Origin: Microbacterium azadirachtae
Lineage (GTDB): Bacteria > Actinomycetota > Actinomycetes > Actinomycetales > Microbacteriaceae
Direction of reading: 5' to 3'
NCBI RefSeq assembly: GCF_000956545.1
Contig: NZ_JYIT01000057.1
Coordinates: 1 to 49,232 of the forward strand
DNA length: 49,232 bases
The notes under the pieces were generated by a model that saw only the letters and a list, made by a program, of their open reading frames with translations, made no database searches and was not told where the DNA came from. Below, piece by piece: positions 31,244-41,152 of this stretch (the stretch's first letter is position 1; each line of letters starts with the position of its first letter). A program made the translations under genes and the position numbers.

Positions 31244-32257
31244 GTGGCTGTGGAGAGCGAGCCGTCTCGCGCCCTGAACATCCGCGACGTGGCGCGTGAG
31301 GCGGGCGTCTCGTACCAGACCGTGTCGCGGGTGCTGAACGGCAGCGACCGCATCAGGGAGACGACCCGCGCGCACGTGCAGTCGGTGATCGACCGGCTCG
31401 GCTACCGTCCCAATCCGGTCGCGCGGGCGCTGTCGACGAACCGCTCCCGCACGATCGGGGTGCTCACGGCGCAGAGCGCCCTGTACGGACCCGCCACGGC
31501 GATCGCCGCGATCGAGTTCGCGGCGCGCGACGCCGGCTACCGGCTCTCGATCGCGAACCTGCGCTCGGGGGAGACCGAGGCGGTGCGCGCCAGCATCGAC
31601 GATCTGCTCAGCCACGCCGTCGAGGCGATCATCGTGATCGCCCCTCAGCAGCAGGTGCTCGGCGAGGTCGGCGAGATGAGCGTGGACGTGCCGATCGTGG
31701 CGCTCGGTCCGAGCGGTGAGCGGCACTCGATGGCGATGGATCAGATCGCCGGCGCCAGGGCGGCGGTCGGGCATCTCGCCGACCTCGGACACGAGTACAT
31801 CGTGCACCTCGCGGGACCCCAGGACTGGACCGAGGCCGAGGCGCGCATGGTCGGGTATCTGCGCGAGCTCGATGCCCGGGATCTGCGGGTGCGCGCCCCG
31901 CTGCTGGGGGACTGGACCGCGCAGTTCGGCTATGAGGCCGGGCGGAGCCTGCTGCGGATGCCCGACTTCACCGCGGTCTTCGCGGGCAACGACTCGATGG
32001 CGCTCGGCTTCCTGCACGCCTGCCGCGAGCTCGGCGTGCGGGTGCCGGAGGACATCAGCGTCGTCGGGTTCGACGACATCCCTGAGGCAGCGCATTTCTT
32101 CCCGCCGCTCACGACCGTGCGGCAGGACTTCAGCGAGCTCGGGCGGCGCACGATCCGCATGCTGCTGGCGCAGCTGAACGGCGAGGAGCTGCCACAGGAA
32201 CCCCTGATCCCGCAGCTGATCGTGCGCTCGTCGACGGCCGCTCCCCGCTCCCTCTGA
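31244..32257 (+). CDS. LacI family transcriptional regulator
   Basis: 337 residues. The N-terminal helix-turn-helix is LNIRDVAREAGVSYQTVSRV, and the hinge GYRPNPVARALSTNRS leads into a periplasmic-binding-type effector domain ending TTVRQDFSELGRRTIRMLL. GGAGG sits 5 nt before GTG 31244. It lies directly upstream of the chvE-gguA-gguB transporter and likely represses it through TGTGA-type sites at 32333-32380. The inducer would be the transported monosaccharide or a derivative. Confidence 0.88.
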   Translation: MAVESEPSRALNIRDVAREAGVSYQTVSRVLNGSDRIRETTRAHVQSVIDRLGYRPNPVARALSTNRSRTIGVLTAQSALYGPATAIAAIEFAARDAGYRLSIANLRSGETEAVRASIDDLLSHAVEAIIVIAPQQQVLGEVGEMSVDVPIVALGPSGERHSMAMDQIAGARAAVGHLADLGHEYIVHLAGPQDWTEAEARMVGYLRELDARDLRVRAPLLGDWTAQFGYEAGRSLLRMPDFTAVFAGNDSMALGFLHACRELGVRVPEDISVVGFDDIPEAAHFFPPLTTVRQDFSELGRRTIRMLLAQLNGEELPQEPLIPQLIVRSSTAAPRSL

Positions 32258-32324
32258 GGGTTTTGCGGCCACGACGCGAGCTGTCGGCGACGAGGCAGGG
32301 GCACGTCCATCTTGGATCCGGCTC

Positions 32325-32380
32325 TTGACAAATGTGACCGGTTCGCCAGAGGATCGCTCGTGCGGGTGTGATCGGTCACA
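32325..32380 (+). promoter_or_regulatory. Promoter with LacI-type operators before chvE
   Basis: TTGACA (32325-32330) is a consensus -35, with GAGGAT (32349-32354) as a weak -10. TGTGATCGGTCACA (32367-32380) is a near-perfect 5-4-5 palindrome, and TGTGACCGGTTCGC (32333-32346) is a related site inside the promoter. Two sites across the promoter fit repression by the upstream LacI protein. Confidence 0.55.
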
Positions 32381-32504
32381 GCCGCGGGCGACGAAGGGGT
32401 CGGATTCCGGCCTCCTCGTCATCCGAGCAGGAGATCGGCGGCCACCGGCCTCCCGCGAGAAGCATCACGAACCGACGGCCGCAGCGATGCGTCCGTCTGC
32501 CTTG

Positions 32505-32530
32505 CCTCGCCCCGCGTCCTCGGGGCGAGG
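32505..32530 (+). other. 10-bp perfect hairpin in chvE leader
   Basis: CCTCGCCCCG, loop CGTCCT, CGGGGCGAGG. It lies in the ~260-nt untranslated leader, ~90 nt before the start. No T run, so a leader structure or pause site rather than a clear terminator. Confidence 0.5.
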
Positions 32531-32618
32531 GTCCTGAACGGGCGCCCCGAGCATGCCGTCGGCGCGCCCTCTGCGGTCCTGAGCGCGCCATGGCGGCGTG
32601 CTCGACGAAAGGAATCAC

Positions 32619-33743
32619 ATGAAGTTCTCCAGACTGGCTCTCGGCGCTGCGGCCGTGGCCCTCGCCCTCACGATGACCGCCTGTGCAGGCACCCGTGGCG
32701 GCGGCGGCTCCTCGACCGCCGAGCCCGGCGCGAACAAGGGTGCTCTCGTCGGCGTCGCGATGCCGACGAAGACCTCGACCCGCTGGATCCACGACGGCGA
32801 CGCCGTCAAGGCAGGACTCGAGAAGCTCGGCTACAAGGTCGACCTCGAGTACGCGGACGACGACATCCCCACCCAGGTGCAGCAGATCTCCAACATGCTC
32901 ACCAAGGGCGCCAAGGTGCTCGTCGTCGCATCGGTCGACGGGACGGCGCTGTCCAGCCAGCTCGACCAGGCCGCGTCCAAGGGCGTCAAGGTCATCGCCT
33001 ACGACCGTCTGATCAACGGCAACAAGAACGTCGACTACTACACGACCTTCGACAACTACAAGGTCGGCGTGCAGCAGGCCACCAGCCTCCTCGAGGGCCT
33101 GGGCGTGCTGGACAAGAGCGGCAAGGACACGGGTGCCGCCGGGCCCTTCAACATCGAGCTGTTCGCCGGAAGCCCCGACGACAACAACGCCACCTTCTTC
33201 TTCAACGGCGCGATGGACACCCTCAAGCCCTACCTCGACAAGGGCGTGCTCAAGGTCGGCAGCGGCCAGACCGGCTTCACGCAGGTCGCCACGCAGGGCT
33301 GGCAGGCCGACGTCGCCAAGAAGCGCATGCAGGACCTCATCGCCTCGACCTACTCGAACGGTCAGACGGTGAACGGCGTGCTCTCCCCGTACGACGGCCT
33401 CTCCATCGGCATCATCTCGGCCCTCACCGGGGCCGGCTACGCCACCGACAAGCTGCCGATCATCACCGGCCAGGACGCGGAGATCCCGTCGGTCAAGTCG
33501 ATCATCGCGGGCCAGCAGTACTCGACCATCTACAAGGACACCCGCAAGCTCGCGGGTGAGGCCGTGAAGATGACCGACGACCTGCTCAACGGCAAGACCC
33601 CCGAGGTCAACGACACGAAGTCCTACGACAACAAGACCAAGGTCGTTCCGACGTTCCTGTTCCAGCCGGTGGTGGTCACCAAGGACAACTACAAGGAAGC
33701 CGTCATCGACACCGGGTACTACACCGAGGACCAGCTCAAGTAA
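32619..33743 (+). CDS. chvE: Monosaccharide ABC transporter substrate-binding lipoprotein
   Basis: This 374-residue protein begins [20 protein letters not shown] with lipobox TAC-A. The mature part is a type I sugar-binding fold ([59 protein letters not shown]), matching the ChvE/MmsA-associated binding proteins for galactose, arabinose, glucose or xylose. AAAGGAA precedes the ATG. First gene of the operon. Confidence 0.88.
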   Translation: MKFSRLALGAAAVALALTMTACAGTRGGGGSSTAEPGANKGALVGVAMPTKTSTRWIHDGDAVKAGLEKLGYKVDLEYADDDIPTQVQQISNMLTKGAKVLVVASVDGTALSSQLDQAASKGVKVIAYDRLINGNKNVDYYTTFDNYKVGVQQATSLLEGLGVLDKSGKDTGAAGPFNIELFAGSPDDNNATFFFNGAMDTLKPYLDKGVLKVGSGQTGFTQVATQGWQADVAKKRMQDLIASTYSNGQTVNGVLSPYDGLSIGIISALTGAGYATDKLPIITGQDAEIPSVKSIIAGQQYSTIYKDTRKLAGEAVKMTDDLLNGKTPEVNDTKSYDNKTKVVPTFLFQPVVVTKDNYKEAVIDTGYYTEDQLK

Positions 33744-33759
33744 GGCACTCCCTCGACAC

Positions 33760-33789
33760 GGGTGGCTGCGGACGCTCCCGCAGCCACCC
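33760..33789 (+). other. 12-bp perfect hairpin between chvE and gguA
   Basis: GGGTGGCTGCGG, loop ACGCTC, CCGCAGCCACCC. Hairpins here usually protect the upstream binding-protein message or terminate part of the transcripts, giving more binding protein than ATPase. Confidence 0.65.
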
Positions 33790-33812
33790 TCCTCTGACGA
33801 AAGGAGAGCGAG

Positions 33813-35354
33813 ATGAGCGACAACATCCTCGAGATGCGCGGGATCACCAAGACGTTCCCGGGCGTGAAGGCTCTGCAGGACGTGTCGATCAGCGTGCAGC
33901 GCGGCCATGTGCATGCGATATGCGGAGAGAACGGGGCCGGCAAGTCCACGCTGATGAAGGTGCTCTCGGGCGTCTACCCGCACGGATCCTACGAGGGCGA
34001 GATCCTCCTCGACGGGGAGCCGGTCGCGTTCAAGAGCATCAACGAGTCCGAGCACGCGGGCATCGTCATCATCCATCAGGAGCTGGCGCTGAGCCCGTAC
34101 CTGTCGATCGCCGAGAACATCTTCCTCGGCAACGAGCGCCAGTCCGGCGGCTGGATCGACTGGAACACCACGAACCAGGAGGCGGCCAGGCTGCTGCGCA
34201 GCGTCGGGCTCGACGAGAACCCCGCCACGAAGATCGCCGACATCGGCGTCGGCAAGCAGCAGCTCGTCGAGATCGCCAAGGCGCTCTCCAAGAGCGTGCG
34301 GCTGCTGATCCTGGACGAGCCGACCGCCGCGCTCAACGACGACGACTCCGCGCACATGCTCGAGCTGATCCGGAGCCTGCGCGACGAGGGCATCACCTCG
34401 ATCATCATCAGCCACAAGCTCAACGAGATCCGCGCGATCGCCGACGAGGTCACCGTCATCCGCGACGGGCGCAACATCGAGACCCTCGAGATGCGCACCG
34501 ACGACGTCAGCGAGGACCGGATCATCCGCGGCATGGTGGGGCGCGACCTGGCCAGCCGGTTCCCCGACCGGATCCCGAAGATCGGCGGCGAGCTGCTGCG
34601 GATCGAGGACTGGACGGTGCACCACCCCCTCGACCACGAGCGCAAGGTCGTCGACGGCGCCAACCTCTTCGTCCGCGAGGGCGAGATCGTCGGCATCGCC
34701 GGGATCATGGGCGCCGGGCGCACCGAGCTCGCGATGAGCGTGTTCGGGCGCAGCTACGGGGTGAACATCTCCGGGCGCGTCTACAAGCGCGGATCCGAGA
34801 TCTCCACCAGGACCGTGTCGGACGCGATCGGCCACGGCCTCGCCTACGCCACCGAGGACCGCAAGCGGTTCGGGCTGAACCTCATCGACGACGTCGAGCG
34901 GAACATCACGATCGCCGCCCTCGACCGGATCGCCCGGATCGGGTGGGTCAACGAGAGCCGCGAGCGGATCGTCGCAGAGTCGTACCGGAAGAGCATGAAC
35001 ATCAAGACCAGCTCGGTCGAGGCGGTCGTCGGGAAGCTCTCCGGCGGGAACCAGCAGAAGGTCGTGCTGTCGAAGTGGATGAACACGTCGCCCGACGTGC
35101 TCATCCTCGACGAGCCCACCCGCGGCATCGACGTGGGCGCGAAGTACGAGATCTACGGCATCATCAACCAGCTCGCGAGCGAGGGCAAGGGCGTCATCGT
35201 CATCTCCAGCGAGCTGCCGGAGCTGATCGGGCTCTGCGATCGGATCTACACCCTGGCCGAGGGGCGCATCACCGCGGACGTGCCGCGGGCGGAGGCGTCG
35301 GCCGAGAACCTCATGCGTTACATGACCCAGGAGAAGGAGGTGGGCTCCGCATGA
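33813..35354 (+). CDS. gguA: Sugar ABC transporter ATPase with two ABC domains
   Basis: 513 residues. The first domain has Walker [10 protein letters not shown] (K47), [13 protein letters not shown] and IISHKLNEI. The second lacks a normal Walker A ([16 protein letters not shown]) but keeps [15 protein letters not shown] and [13 protein letters not shown], as in all Rbs/Xyl/Ggu-type ATPases. AAAGGAG ribosome site. Overlaps the permease start by four bases (ATGA). Confidence 0.92.
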   Translation: MSDNILEMRGITKTFPGVKALQDVSISVQRGHVHAICGENGAGKSTLMKVLSGVYPHGSYEGEILLDGEPVAFKSINESEHAGIVIIHQELALSPYLSIAENIFLGNERQSGGWIDWNTTNQEAARLLRSVGLDENPATKIADIGVGKQQLVEIAKALSKSVRLLILDEPTAALNDDDSAHMLELIRSLRDEGITSIIISHKLNEIRAIADEVTVIRDGRNIETLEMRTDDVSEDRIIRGMVGRDLASRFPDRIPKIGGELLRIEDWTVHHPLDHERKVVDGANLFVREGEIVGIAGIMGAGRTELAMSVFGRSYGVNISGRVYKRGSEISTRTVSDAIGHGLAYATEDRKRFGLNLIDDVERNITIAALDRIARIGWVNESRERIVAESYRKSMNIKTSSVEAVVGKLSGGNQQKVVLSKWMNTSPDVLILDEPTRGIDVGAKYEIYGIINQLASEGKGVIVISSELPELIGLCDRIYTLAEGRITADVPRAEASAENLMRYMTQEKEVGSA

Positions 35355-36556
35355 GCGGCTCATCCATCACCCCCCAGACGAGCTCGCTGCGCTCCGCATT
35401 CGAGTTCCTCACCGGCCAGCTGCGGCAGATCGGCCTGTTCATCGCCCTGATCGTGATCGTGATCTTCTTCCAGATCACGACGGGCGGGATCACCCTCGCC
35501 CCGATCAACGTGTCGAACCTGATCATCCAGAACAGCTACATCCTGATCCTCGCGATCGGCATGGTGATGGTGATCATCGCGGGTCACATCGACCTGTCCG
35601 TGGGGTCCGTGGTCGCCTTCATCGGCGCGGCGGCGGGCGTGCTGATCACCAAGATGGGCGTGCCCTGGCCGGTCGCCGTGGTGCTGTGCCTCGTGCTGGG
35701 TGCGCTCATCGGCGCCTGGCAGGGCTTCTGGGTCGCGTACTTCAAGATCCCGGCGTTCATCGTCACTCTTGCGGGGATGCTCACGTTCCGCGGCCTCACC
35801 GAGATCACCCTGCAGAACACGGCCATCTCCCCGTTCCCCGACGGGTTCCGCGCGATCGGCGCCGGCTTCCTGCCCGACCTGGGCGGCGGACAGACCGTGG
35901 TCGAGCCGCTCACGATCATCCTCGCGGTGCTCGTCGTGCTCGGGATGATCGGCTTCGGGATCCGCGGGCGCATGACCCGCCGGAAGTTCGCCGTCGAGGA
36001 CGAGCCGCTGTGGTGGTTCATCGCGAAGCTCGCCTTCACCAGCCTGCTGATCGCCCTCGTCGCCTACCTGCTCGCCAGCTACAACGGCACCCCGATCGCC
36101 CTGGTGATCCTCGGCGTGCTCACCGTGGTCTACTCGGCGATCATGGCGCGCAGCGTGTGGGGCCGGCACATCTACGCGATCGGCGGCAACCCGCTGGCCG
36201 CCAGCCTCTCCGGCGTGAAGACGCCGCGCGTCACGTTCACGCTGTTCATCAACATGGGCGTGCTGTCGGCCCTCGCCGGGCTCGTGTTCACCTCGCAGCT
36301 GAACCTCGCGAGCCCCCGCAACGGAGACGGCTTCGAGCTCGACGCGATCGCTGCGGTGTTCATCGGAGGCGCGGCCGTCACCGGCGGCATCGGCAAGATC
36401 ACCGGGGCGATCATCGGCGGCCTCATCATCGGCATCCTGAACAACGGCATGTCGATCCTCGGCGTCGGAACCGAGTACCAGGCGCTGATCAAGGGCCTCG
36501 TGCTGCTCGCCGCCGTCGCGTTCGACGTCTTCAACAAGCGCCGCTCCGGGCGCTGA
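35351..36556 (+). CDS. gguB: Sugar ABC transporter permease
   Basis: This 401-residue membrane protein has ~10-11 spans and the family segment [41 protein letters not shown] and [40 protein letters not shown] motifs are diagnostic of MmsB/XylH/GguB permeases. Start in an ATGA overlap with the ATPase. It forms the membrane channel as a homodimer with the ATPase. Confidence 0.9.
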   Translation: MSGSSITPQTSSLRSAFEFLTGQLRQIGLFIALIVIVIFFQITTGGITLAPINVSNLIIQNSYILILAIGMVMVIIAGHIDLSVGSVVAFIGAAAGVLITKMGVPWPVAVVLCLVLGALIGAWQGFWVAYFKIPAFIVTLAGMLTFRGLTEITLQNTAISPFPDGFRAIGAGFLPDLGGGQTVVEPLTIILAVLVVLGMIGFGIRGRMTRRKFAVEDEPLWWFIAKLAFTSLLIALVAYLLASYNGTPIALVILGVLTVVYSAIMARSVWGRHIYAIGGNPLAASLSGVKTPRVTFTLFINMGVLSALAGLVFTSQLNLASPRNGDGFELDAIAAVFIGGAAVTGGIGKITGAIIGGLIIGILNNGMSILGVGTEYQALIKGLVLLAAVAFDVFNKRRSGR

Positions 36557-36634
36557 CGCGGATCCGTCCCGGGCTGCCGTCGCCCTCCGGCGACCGCTGC
36601 CCGGGACGTTCCGCGTTCGCGCTACCTTCGTCGT

Positions 36635-37270
36635 ATGACGCTCGGCCAGGCACTGCTCTCGTTCGCGCTCGTCGTGGGCCTGCTCACGATCATCCCCGGC
36701 CTGGACACGGCGCTCGTGATCCGGGGCACGGTGACCCGCGGCCGCCCCTACGGGTTCGCCGCCCTTCTCGGGATCCAGGTCGGCACGCTGATCTGGGGCG
36801 CCGCCGCGGCCACCGGGGCGGCGGCCCTGCTGGCGGCGAGCGAGGTCGCATACCGGGTGCTGTCGTTTGCGGGCGCGGCGTACCTCGTCTACCTCGGCGC
36901 GACGATGATCGCGAAGACGTTCCGCCCGGGCACGGATGCGTCGACGGAGGGCCCGGCTCCTTCACGGCGGAGCACACGGAGCGGCTTCCTGCTCGGGCTC
37001 CTCACGAACATCGCGAACCCGAAGGTCGGGGTGTTCTACATGGCGACCATCCCGCAGTTCGTTCCGGCGGGGCAGTCCCCGCTCCTGGTGGGTCTGCTGC
37101 TCGCACTCGTGCACTGCACCCTCGGCACCGTCTGGCTGGGCGCGATCATCCTGGGAGCGAACCGGCTCGCGCCGCGCCTGCGCTCCACCCGCGTGATCCG
37201 CTGGATGGACCGGATCACGGGCGGAGTTCTGATGCTGTTCGGCGCACGCCTCGCCCTCGACGTGCGCTGA
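36635..37270 (+). CDS. LysE/RhtB family amino acid exporter
   Basis: This 211-residue protein has the family opening SFALVVGLLTIIPGLDTALVIR, about six spans, and LLGLLTNIANPKVGVFYMAT around residues 120-140. Members export basic or other amino acids. TACCTT (36623-36628) lies 6 nt before the ATG. The cargo cannot be read from sequence. Confidence 0.88.
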   Translation: MTLGQALLSFALVVGLLTIIPGLDTALVIRGTVTRGRPYGFAALLGIQVGTLIWGAAAATGAAALLAASEVAYRVLSFAGAAYLVYLGATMIAKTFRPGTDASTEGPAPSRRSTRSGFLLGLLTNIANPKVGVFYMATIPQFVPAGQSPLLVGLLLALVHCTLGTVWLGAIILGANRLAPRLRSTRVIRWMDRITGGVLMLFGARLALDVR

Positions 37271-37293
37271 CCGCCGCCCGAAGGCCTCGCGGC

Positions 37294-38109
37294 TCACGCA
37301 GCCGGAAACGCCGCCGCGAGCCGGGCGGCGACGGCGTCGACGTCCACCCCGACGTCCGCCGACTCCGCGATCCGCTTCACGAGGCGGACGGGCCACGTCA
37401 CCAGCACCTCGGAGATCGAGAACGGGCTGCCGAAGAAGCCCCAGTCCGCCTCGAGGAAGCACAGCGCTGCGGCCACCGGGGTGGCGTCGCCGAGCGCCGC
37501 CGCGACCAGCGCCGCCTGCTTCCGCACGCCGTCGACGAGCGCGGTCCCGTCGCGTCCGCCGATCCGCAGCGTCTGGATGCGCGGCCCGAAGACGCCCCCT
37601 GTGGCTTCCCGCGACGGGCGGCGGCCCTTGTACCTCTTGGCGTCGATCACCCAGACGCCGCCGGGGGAGACGACGATGTGGTCGATGTTGGCCCTGGTGC
37701 GCGGGATCCGCCGATCGTGCAGGGCGCGCGCCGACGTCGGCAGATCCTGAAGCCGCCGGGCGAGCAGCTCCTCGCCCATCGCCCCGCGTGCCCAGGCCTG
37801 CGTGCTCTGCGGGTCGTCGGAGAGCGCGAGGATCAGACCCCCGAGCTTCGGGTGCGCCGTGCGAATCCGCTCCTCGCGCCGGCGGTGGCGTCTCTCGTAC
37901 TCACGGCGTGCGGATGCGCCCGCCGTGCCCGGCTCGAGCGTCTCGGGGGCGGGCGGCTCATCCAGGGCGCACTCGAGGCACCGCACCGTCCGCCGGTCGC
38001 GCTCGTAGACGGCGTCCGTGCCCGCGGGCAGAGCGCGACCGCACAGCCGGCACGTCCCGGCGTAGCGCAGGCGCATGCGCGTGTCCCGCGGTCCCAGCTC
38101 CGCAGCCAT
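37294..38109 (-). CDS. NERD domain protein with N-terminal zinc ribbon
   Basis: 271 residues. CRLCG (~19-23) and CLEC (~44-47) form a treble-Cys zinc ribbon. After a basic linker, residues ~105-215 are a NERD (nuclease-related) domain: ARGAMGEELLARRLQ, NIDHIVVSPGGVWVIDAKRY and GRRPS. The D and D-x-K residues resemble restriction-type nuclease sites. It probably acts on DNA; role unknown. TACCGT lies 7 nt before its ATG on the minus strand (leaderless). Confidence 0.82.
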   Translation of the reverse strand: MAAELGPRDTRMRLRYAGTCRLCGRALPAGTDAVYERDRRTVRCLECALDEPPAPETLEPGTAGASARREYERRHRRREERIRTAHPKLGGLILALSDDPQSTQAWARGAMGEELLARRLQDLPTSARALHDRRIPRTRANIDHIVVSPGGVWVIDAKRYKGRRPSREATGGVFGPRIQTLRIGGRDGTALVDGVRKQAALVAAALGDATPVAAALCFLEADWGFFGSPFSISEVLVTWPVRLVKRIAESADVGVDVDAVAARLAAAFPAA

Positions 38110-38389
38110 GGCGCCGACGGTACCAGCGGACGAGCCGGGCGGGAAGGGTGGCCCGGACGAGGAGGCGTCTGCGTATATCGAACCGATTCGGGCGGATCCT
38201 CAACGGATCCCGGCGCGGATCCCTCGGATGCTTTCGGAATCCCCACCGAGGGCGCCGATATTCTCAGCGCGTCCATAGCTTCAGGGAACATCGACGAAAT
38301 CAAGGTCTGGTCCTCTAGTTGCAAGGATGCCCGGGGTGCTAACGTCCCTCTGTCATCCCCCATACCCGACGATGAGACAGGGGAACAGA

Positions 38390-39862
38390 GTGACCCAGAA
38401 TCCACTCGAGACGGATACGTCTCTGCAGCGTGCGATCGACTATCAGGAGCACGCACTGCAGGCCGGAGGCGTTTCCAAGGCCGGCTCGACGCTGATGGCC
38501 GTGGCAGGCAGCGCGCCCGCCTACTCCATCGCGGCCAGCACCGCGCTTCTGATCGGCGCCGCCGGCGTCGGCGCCCCCGCCGCACTGCTGTGGTGCGGCA
38601 TCCCCATGCTCGGCATCGCCTTCGCGTTCGGCTACCTCGCGCGCGTCGACACCCACGCGGGAGCATCGTTCTCCTGGGTGGCGCGAGGCCTGCATCCGAT
38701 CCTCGGCTTCCTCGCCGGCTGGGCCGTGGTGATCTCGGCGACCATCTTCATGGTGGCGGGGGCCCTGCCCGCCGGCCAGATGACGGTCGCGCTGTTCGCC
38801 GGCGACAAGGTCGCCAACGAGAACACGCTGCTCGTGACGCTCGTGGGAGCCCTCTGGTTCCTGGTGATGGCGGCAGCGGTGATCTTCGGCGTGCACACCA
38901 CAGAGCGCGCGCAGTGGATCATGTCGATCATCGAAGTCGGAATCCTCGTGGTGTTCGCGGCCATCGCGATCCCGCGCGCGATCACGACCTACCACCACGG
39001 CGAGACCTTCTCCTGGGACTGGTTCGGCTTCGGCCACCTGACCGGCGCGGGCGTCTTCGTCGCGGCGGCCCTGATCGCGGCCTTCTACTACTGGGGCTGG
39101 GACGTCACGGCCAACCTCGGCGAGGAGACGAAGAACGCGCACAAGACCACGGGCCTCGCGGGGATCCTCGGCATCGTGATCGTGTTCATCCTGTTCGAGA
39201 TCTACACGACGACCACCCTGGTGATGCTGCCGGGCAAGACGATCGAGGCGAACAGCGGAAACGTGCTCAGCGTGCTGGGCGACGCGATCATGCCCGGCAT
39301 CGGCGGCAAGATCCTGATCATCGCGGTCGCGCTCTCGACCATCGCGACGCTCGAGACCACGCTCGTCCAGGTGAGCCGCACCCTGTTCGCGATGGGTCGC
39401 GACCGCACCATCCCGTTCGCCTTCGGCCGGATCAACCGCAAGTGGAAGACGCCCGTCTTCGCCACTCTCGTGGTCGTGGGCGTCTCGCTGCTGCTGTTCG
39501 TGCTCGCGAACGTCTTCGGCGACAGCGTCGGGCAGATCCTGGGCTGGGCGATCTCGTCGATCGGCCTGCAGATCGCCTTCTACTACTCGCTCGCCGGCTT
39601 CGCGCTGATCATCGGCTTCCGCAAGGTGATCTTCCGCTCGCTGAAGAACTTCCTCCTGATCGGCGTCTGGCCGTTCGTCGGAGCGGTGTTCATGCTGTAC
39701 ATCTTCTTCGCGGCGATCCCGAACAACGAGCCGGTCGTGAACATCCTCGGACTCGGCCTCATCGCGATCGGCATCATCCCGCTCGCGCTGTTCTACCGCA
39801 AGGCGAAGGACGCGTACTTCTCGCGGCGCCCGCTCGAGGTGCCGGAGGACTTCGCCGCCTGA
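38390..39862 (+). CDS. APC family amino acid permease
   Basis: ~490 residues with about twelve spans. The start VTQNPLETDTSLQRAIDYQE is followed by GGVSKAGSTLMAVAGSAPAY, and ETKNAHKTTGLAGILGIVIV is an APC cytoplasmic-loop motif. The GTG at 38390 is preceded by AGGGGAACAGA; ATG 38372 is possible. TTGCAA-N15-TAACGT (38319-38345) may be the promoter. The gap 38110-38389 otherwise holds no gene. Substrate unknown (amino acid or polyamine). Confidence 0.85.
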   Translation: MTQNPLETDTSLQRAIDYQEHALQAGGVSKAGSTLMAVAGSAPAYSIAASTALLIGAAGVGAPAALLWCGIPMLGIAFAFGYLARVDTHAGASFSWVARGLHPILGFLAGWAVVISATIFMVAGALPAGQMTVALFAGDKVANENTLLVTLVGALWFLVMAAAVIFGVHTTERAQWIMSIIEVGILVVFAAIAIPRAITTYHHGETFSWDWFGFGHLTGAGVFVAAALIAAFYYWGWDVTANLGEETKNAHKTTGLAGILGIVIVFILFEIYTTTTLVMLPGKTIEANSGNVLSVLGDAIMPGIGGKILIIAVALSTIATLETTLVQVSRTLFAMGRDRTIPFAFGRINRKWKTPVFATLVVVGVSLLLFVLANVFGDSVGQILGWAISSIGLQIAFYYSLAGFALIIGFRKVIFRSLKNFLLIGVWPFVGAVFMLYIFFAAIPNNEPVVNILGLGLIAIGIIPLALFYRKAKDAYFSRRPLEVPEDFAA

Positions 39863-39956
39863 CGCGGGCGACGGGACCGGGGTGCGCGCACGCATCCCGG
39901 TCCCGCCGTCTGTGGGGCGCGGCAGGCCGAGCGCGGCCCTGCCTAGACTGACCGGG

Positions 39957-41009
39957 ATGTCCGATCCCGTTCCCCGCCAGATGCGGCACCAGGTGCACGC
40001 GGTGGCAGCGCAACCGCCGACGCCGCCGACGGTGCGGGCTCCGCTCTGGCGGCGGGCGCTGCGGATGCCGCTGCTGTGGGCGCTGCTCTGCGGCGTGCTC
40101 GCCGTTCCCGGCTATGCCGCCGGCGGGGATGCGTTCCTGCCGTTCCTGCTCACGCTGGCGGGCGGCTGGCTGTGCGGGATGTCGTTCGTGAACGCGACCG
40201 CGCGCATGTCCCCGCCGCGTCGCGGTGCGATCGTGCACGGGCTCGGCGCCATCGCGGCGGGCCTGCTGCTCGCGTTCCTGGCAGCGGTGGTGCCCGACCT
40301 GCTGGCGCCCAAGCCGAATCCCGCCCGCGCGGTCGTCGCCGTCGTGCAGATGGCCGCCGCTCCGGCCGCGGGATGGATCTGGCTCGCCCTGATCGGACGA
40401 CTCACGAGCGCCCTCCGCCTGCGCGCGACCCCGGCCGTGCTCGAGGGCTCCGAATGGGAGGGCGCGGAGCGGGGATCCGGATCCGTGCTGCGCTTCGCCG
40501 CCGTGCCCCTCACGATGCGGGCGCTGACGCTGTGGATCCTGCTCGTCGTGGTCGTCGTCGCGGGGATCGGCGTCGCGCTGATGATCGCGTTCGACGCCTT
40601 CGTGATGGCCGCCGGCCCGCGGCTCGTCATCGTCGCGCTCGGGATCGTGCTCGGCCTGCCCGCCTACCTTCTGCTCAGCGCCCTGCTGCGTCGTCGCACC
40701 GTCGCGTGCACGGTGCGCTTCGATGTCGACCGCCTGCAGCTCGAGCGTGCGGGGAGCACGCTGTCGGTGCGCTACGCCGATGTCGAGCGCCTGGTCTGGC
40801 GCAGCGACAGCGAGTATGCACGCCTGGAGGTGCGCGGTGAGGGCGTCGAGCTCTCGCTCATCGCCGGGATCGCTCGCGTGCCGAAGGGGAGGACGCCCGC
40901 GCTGCCTCCGCTGTCCCGACGCGTGCGCGTGCTGCTCGAGGGGGCAGGGCTGTCGCCGTCGCCCTCGCGCAACGGGCGTGTGCAGAGGTTCGTCCGAGAC
41001 GCGGGGTGA
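39957..41009 (+). CDS. 350-residue membrane protein, unknown
   Basis: It starts MSDPVPRQMRHQVHAVAAQP, has spans between ~40 and 245 (about six), and a C-terminal cytoplasmic domain of ~100 residues resembling a small beta fold (VRFDVDRLQLERAGSTLSVR, YADVERLVWRSDS). The C-terminal part may be PH-like. No named family. TAGACT (39944-39949) is 7 nt before the ATG (leaderless). Confidence 0.6.
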   Translation: MSDPVPRQMRHQVHAVAAQPPTPPTVRAPLWRRALRMPLLWALLCGVLAVPGYAAGGDAFLPFLLTLAGGWLCGMSFVNATARMSPPRRGAIVHGLGAIAAGLLLAFLAAVVPDLLAPKPNPARAVVAVVQMAAAPAAGWIWLALIGRLTSALRLRATPAVLEGSEWEGAERGSGSVLRFAAVPLTMRALTLWILLVVVVVAGIGVALMIAFDAFVMAAGPRLVIVALGIVLGLPAYLLLSALLRRRTVACTVRFDVDRLQLERAGSTLSVRYADVERLVWRSDSEYARLEVRGEGVELSLIAGIARVPKGRTPALPPLSRRVRVLLEGAGLSPSPSRNGRVQRFVRDAG

Positions 41010-41092
41010 TCCGAGCGCCGGACGGGGTCCCGGTCGCGCCGAGCCGCATCGGAGGGTCGCGATTGTCGGAGCGTCGGGGGAGGATTGGCGCC

Positions 41093-41152
41093 ATGGACAC
41101 GAACGGTCGAGCCTGCGCGCCCTGCCCCTCGACGGCGGGCGCGGGCGCATGA
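41093..41152 (+). CDS. Possible 19-codon leader ORF
   Basis: ATG 41093 to TGA 41150-41152 encodes MDTNGRACAPCPSTAGAGA, whose stop overlaps the start of the next gene (ATGA). The next gene has no clear ribosome site of its own, so coupled translation from this ORF is plausible. Chance is also possible. Confidence 0.25.
   Translation: MDTNGRACAPCPSTAGAGA

Noticed and set aside
32376..35363. 995-codon open frame on the minus strand
   Set aside because: Antisense shadow of chvE and gguA.
35686..39951. 1421-codon open frame on the plus strand
   Set aside because: It runs across the out-of-frame reading of gguB, lysE, an antisense gene and the APC permease; composition is Arg/Pro/His repeats without any motif.
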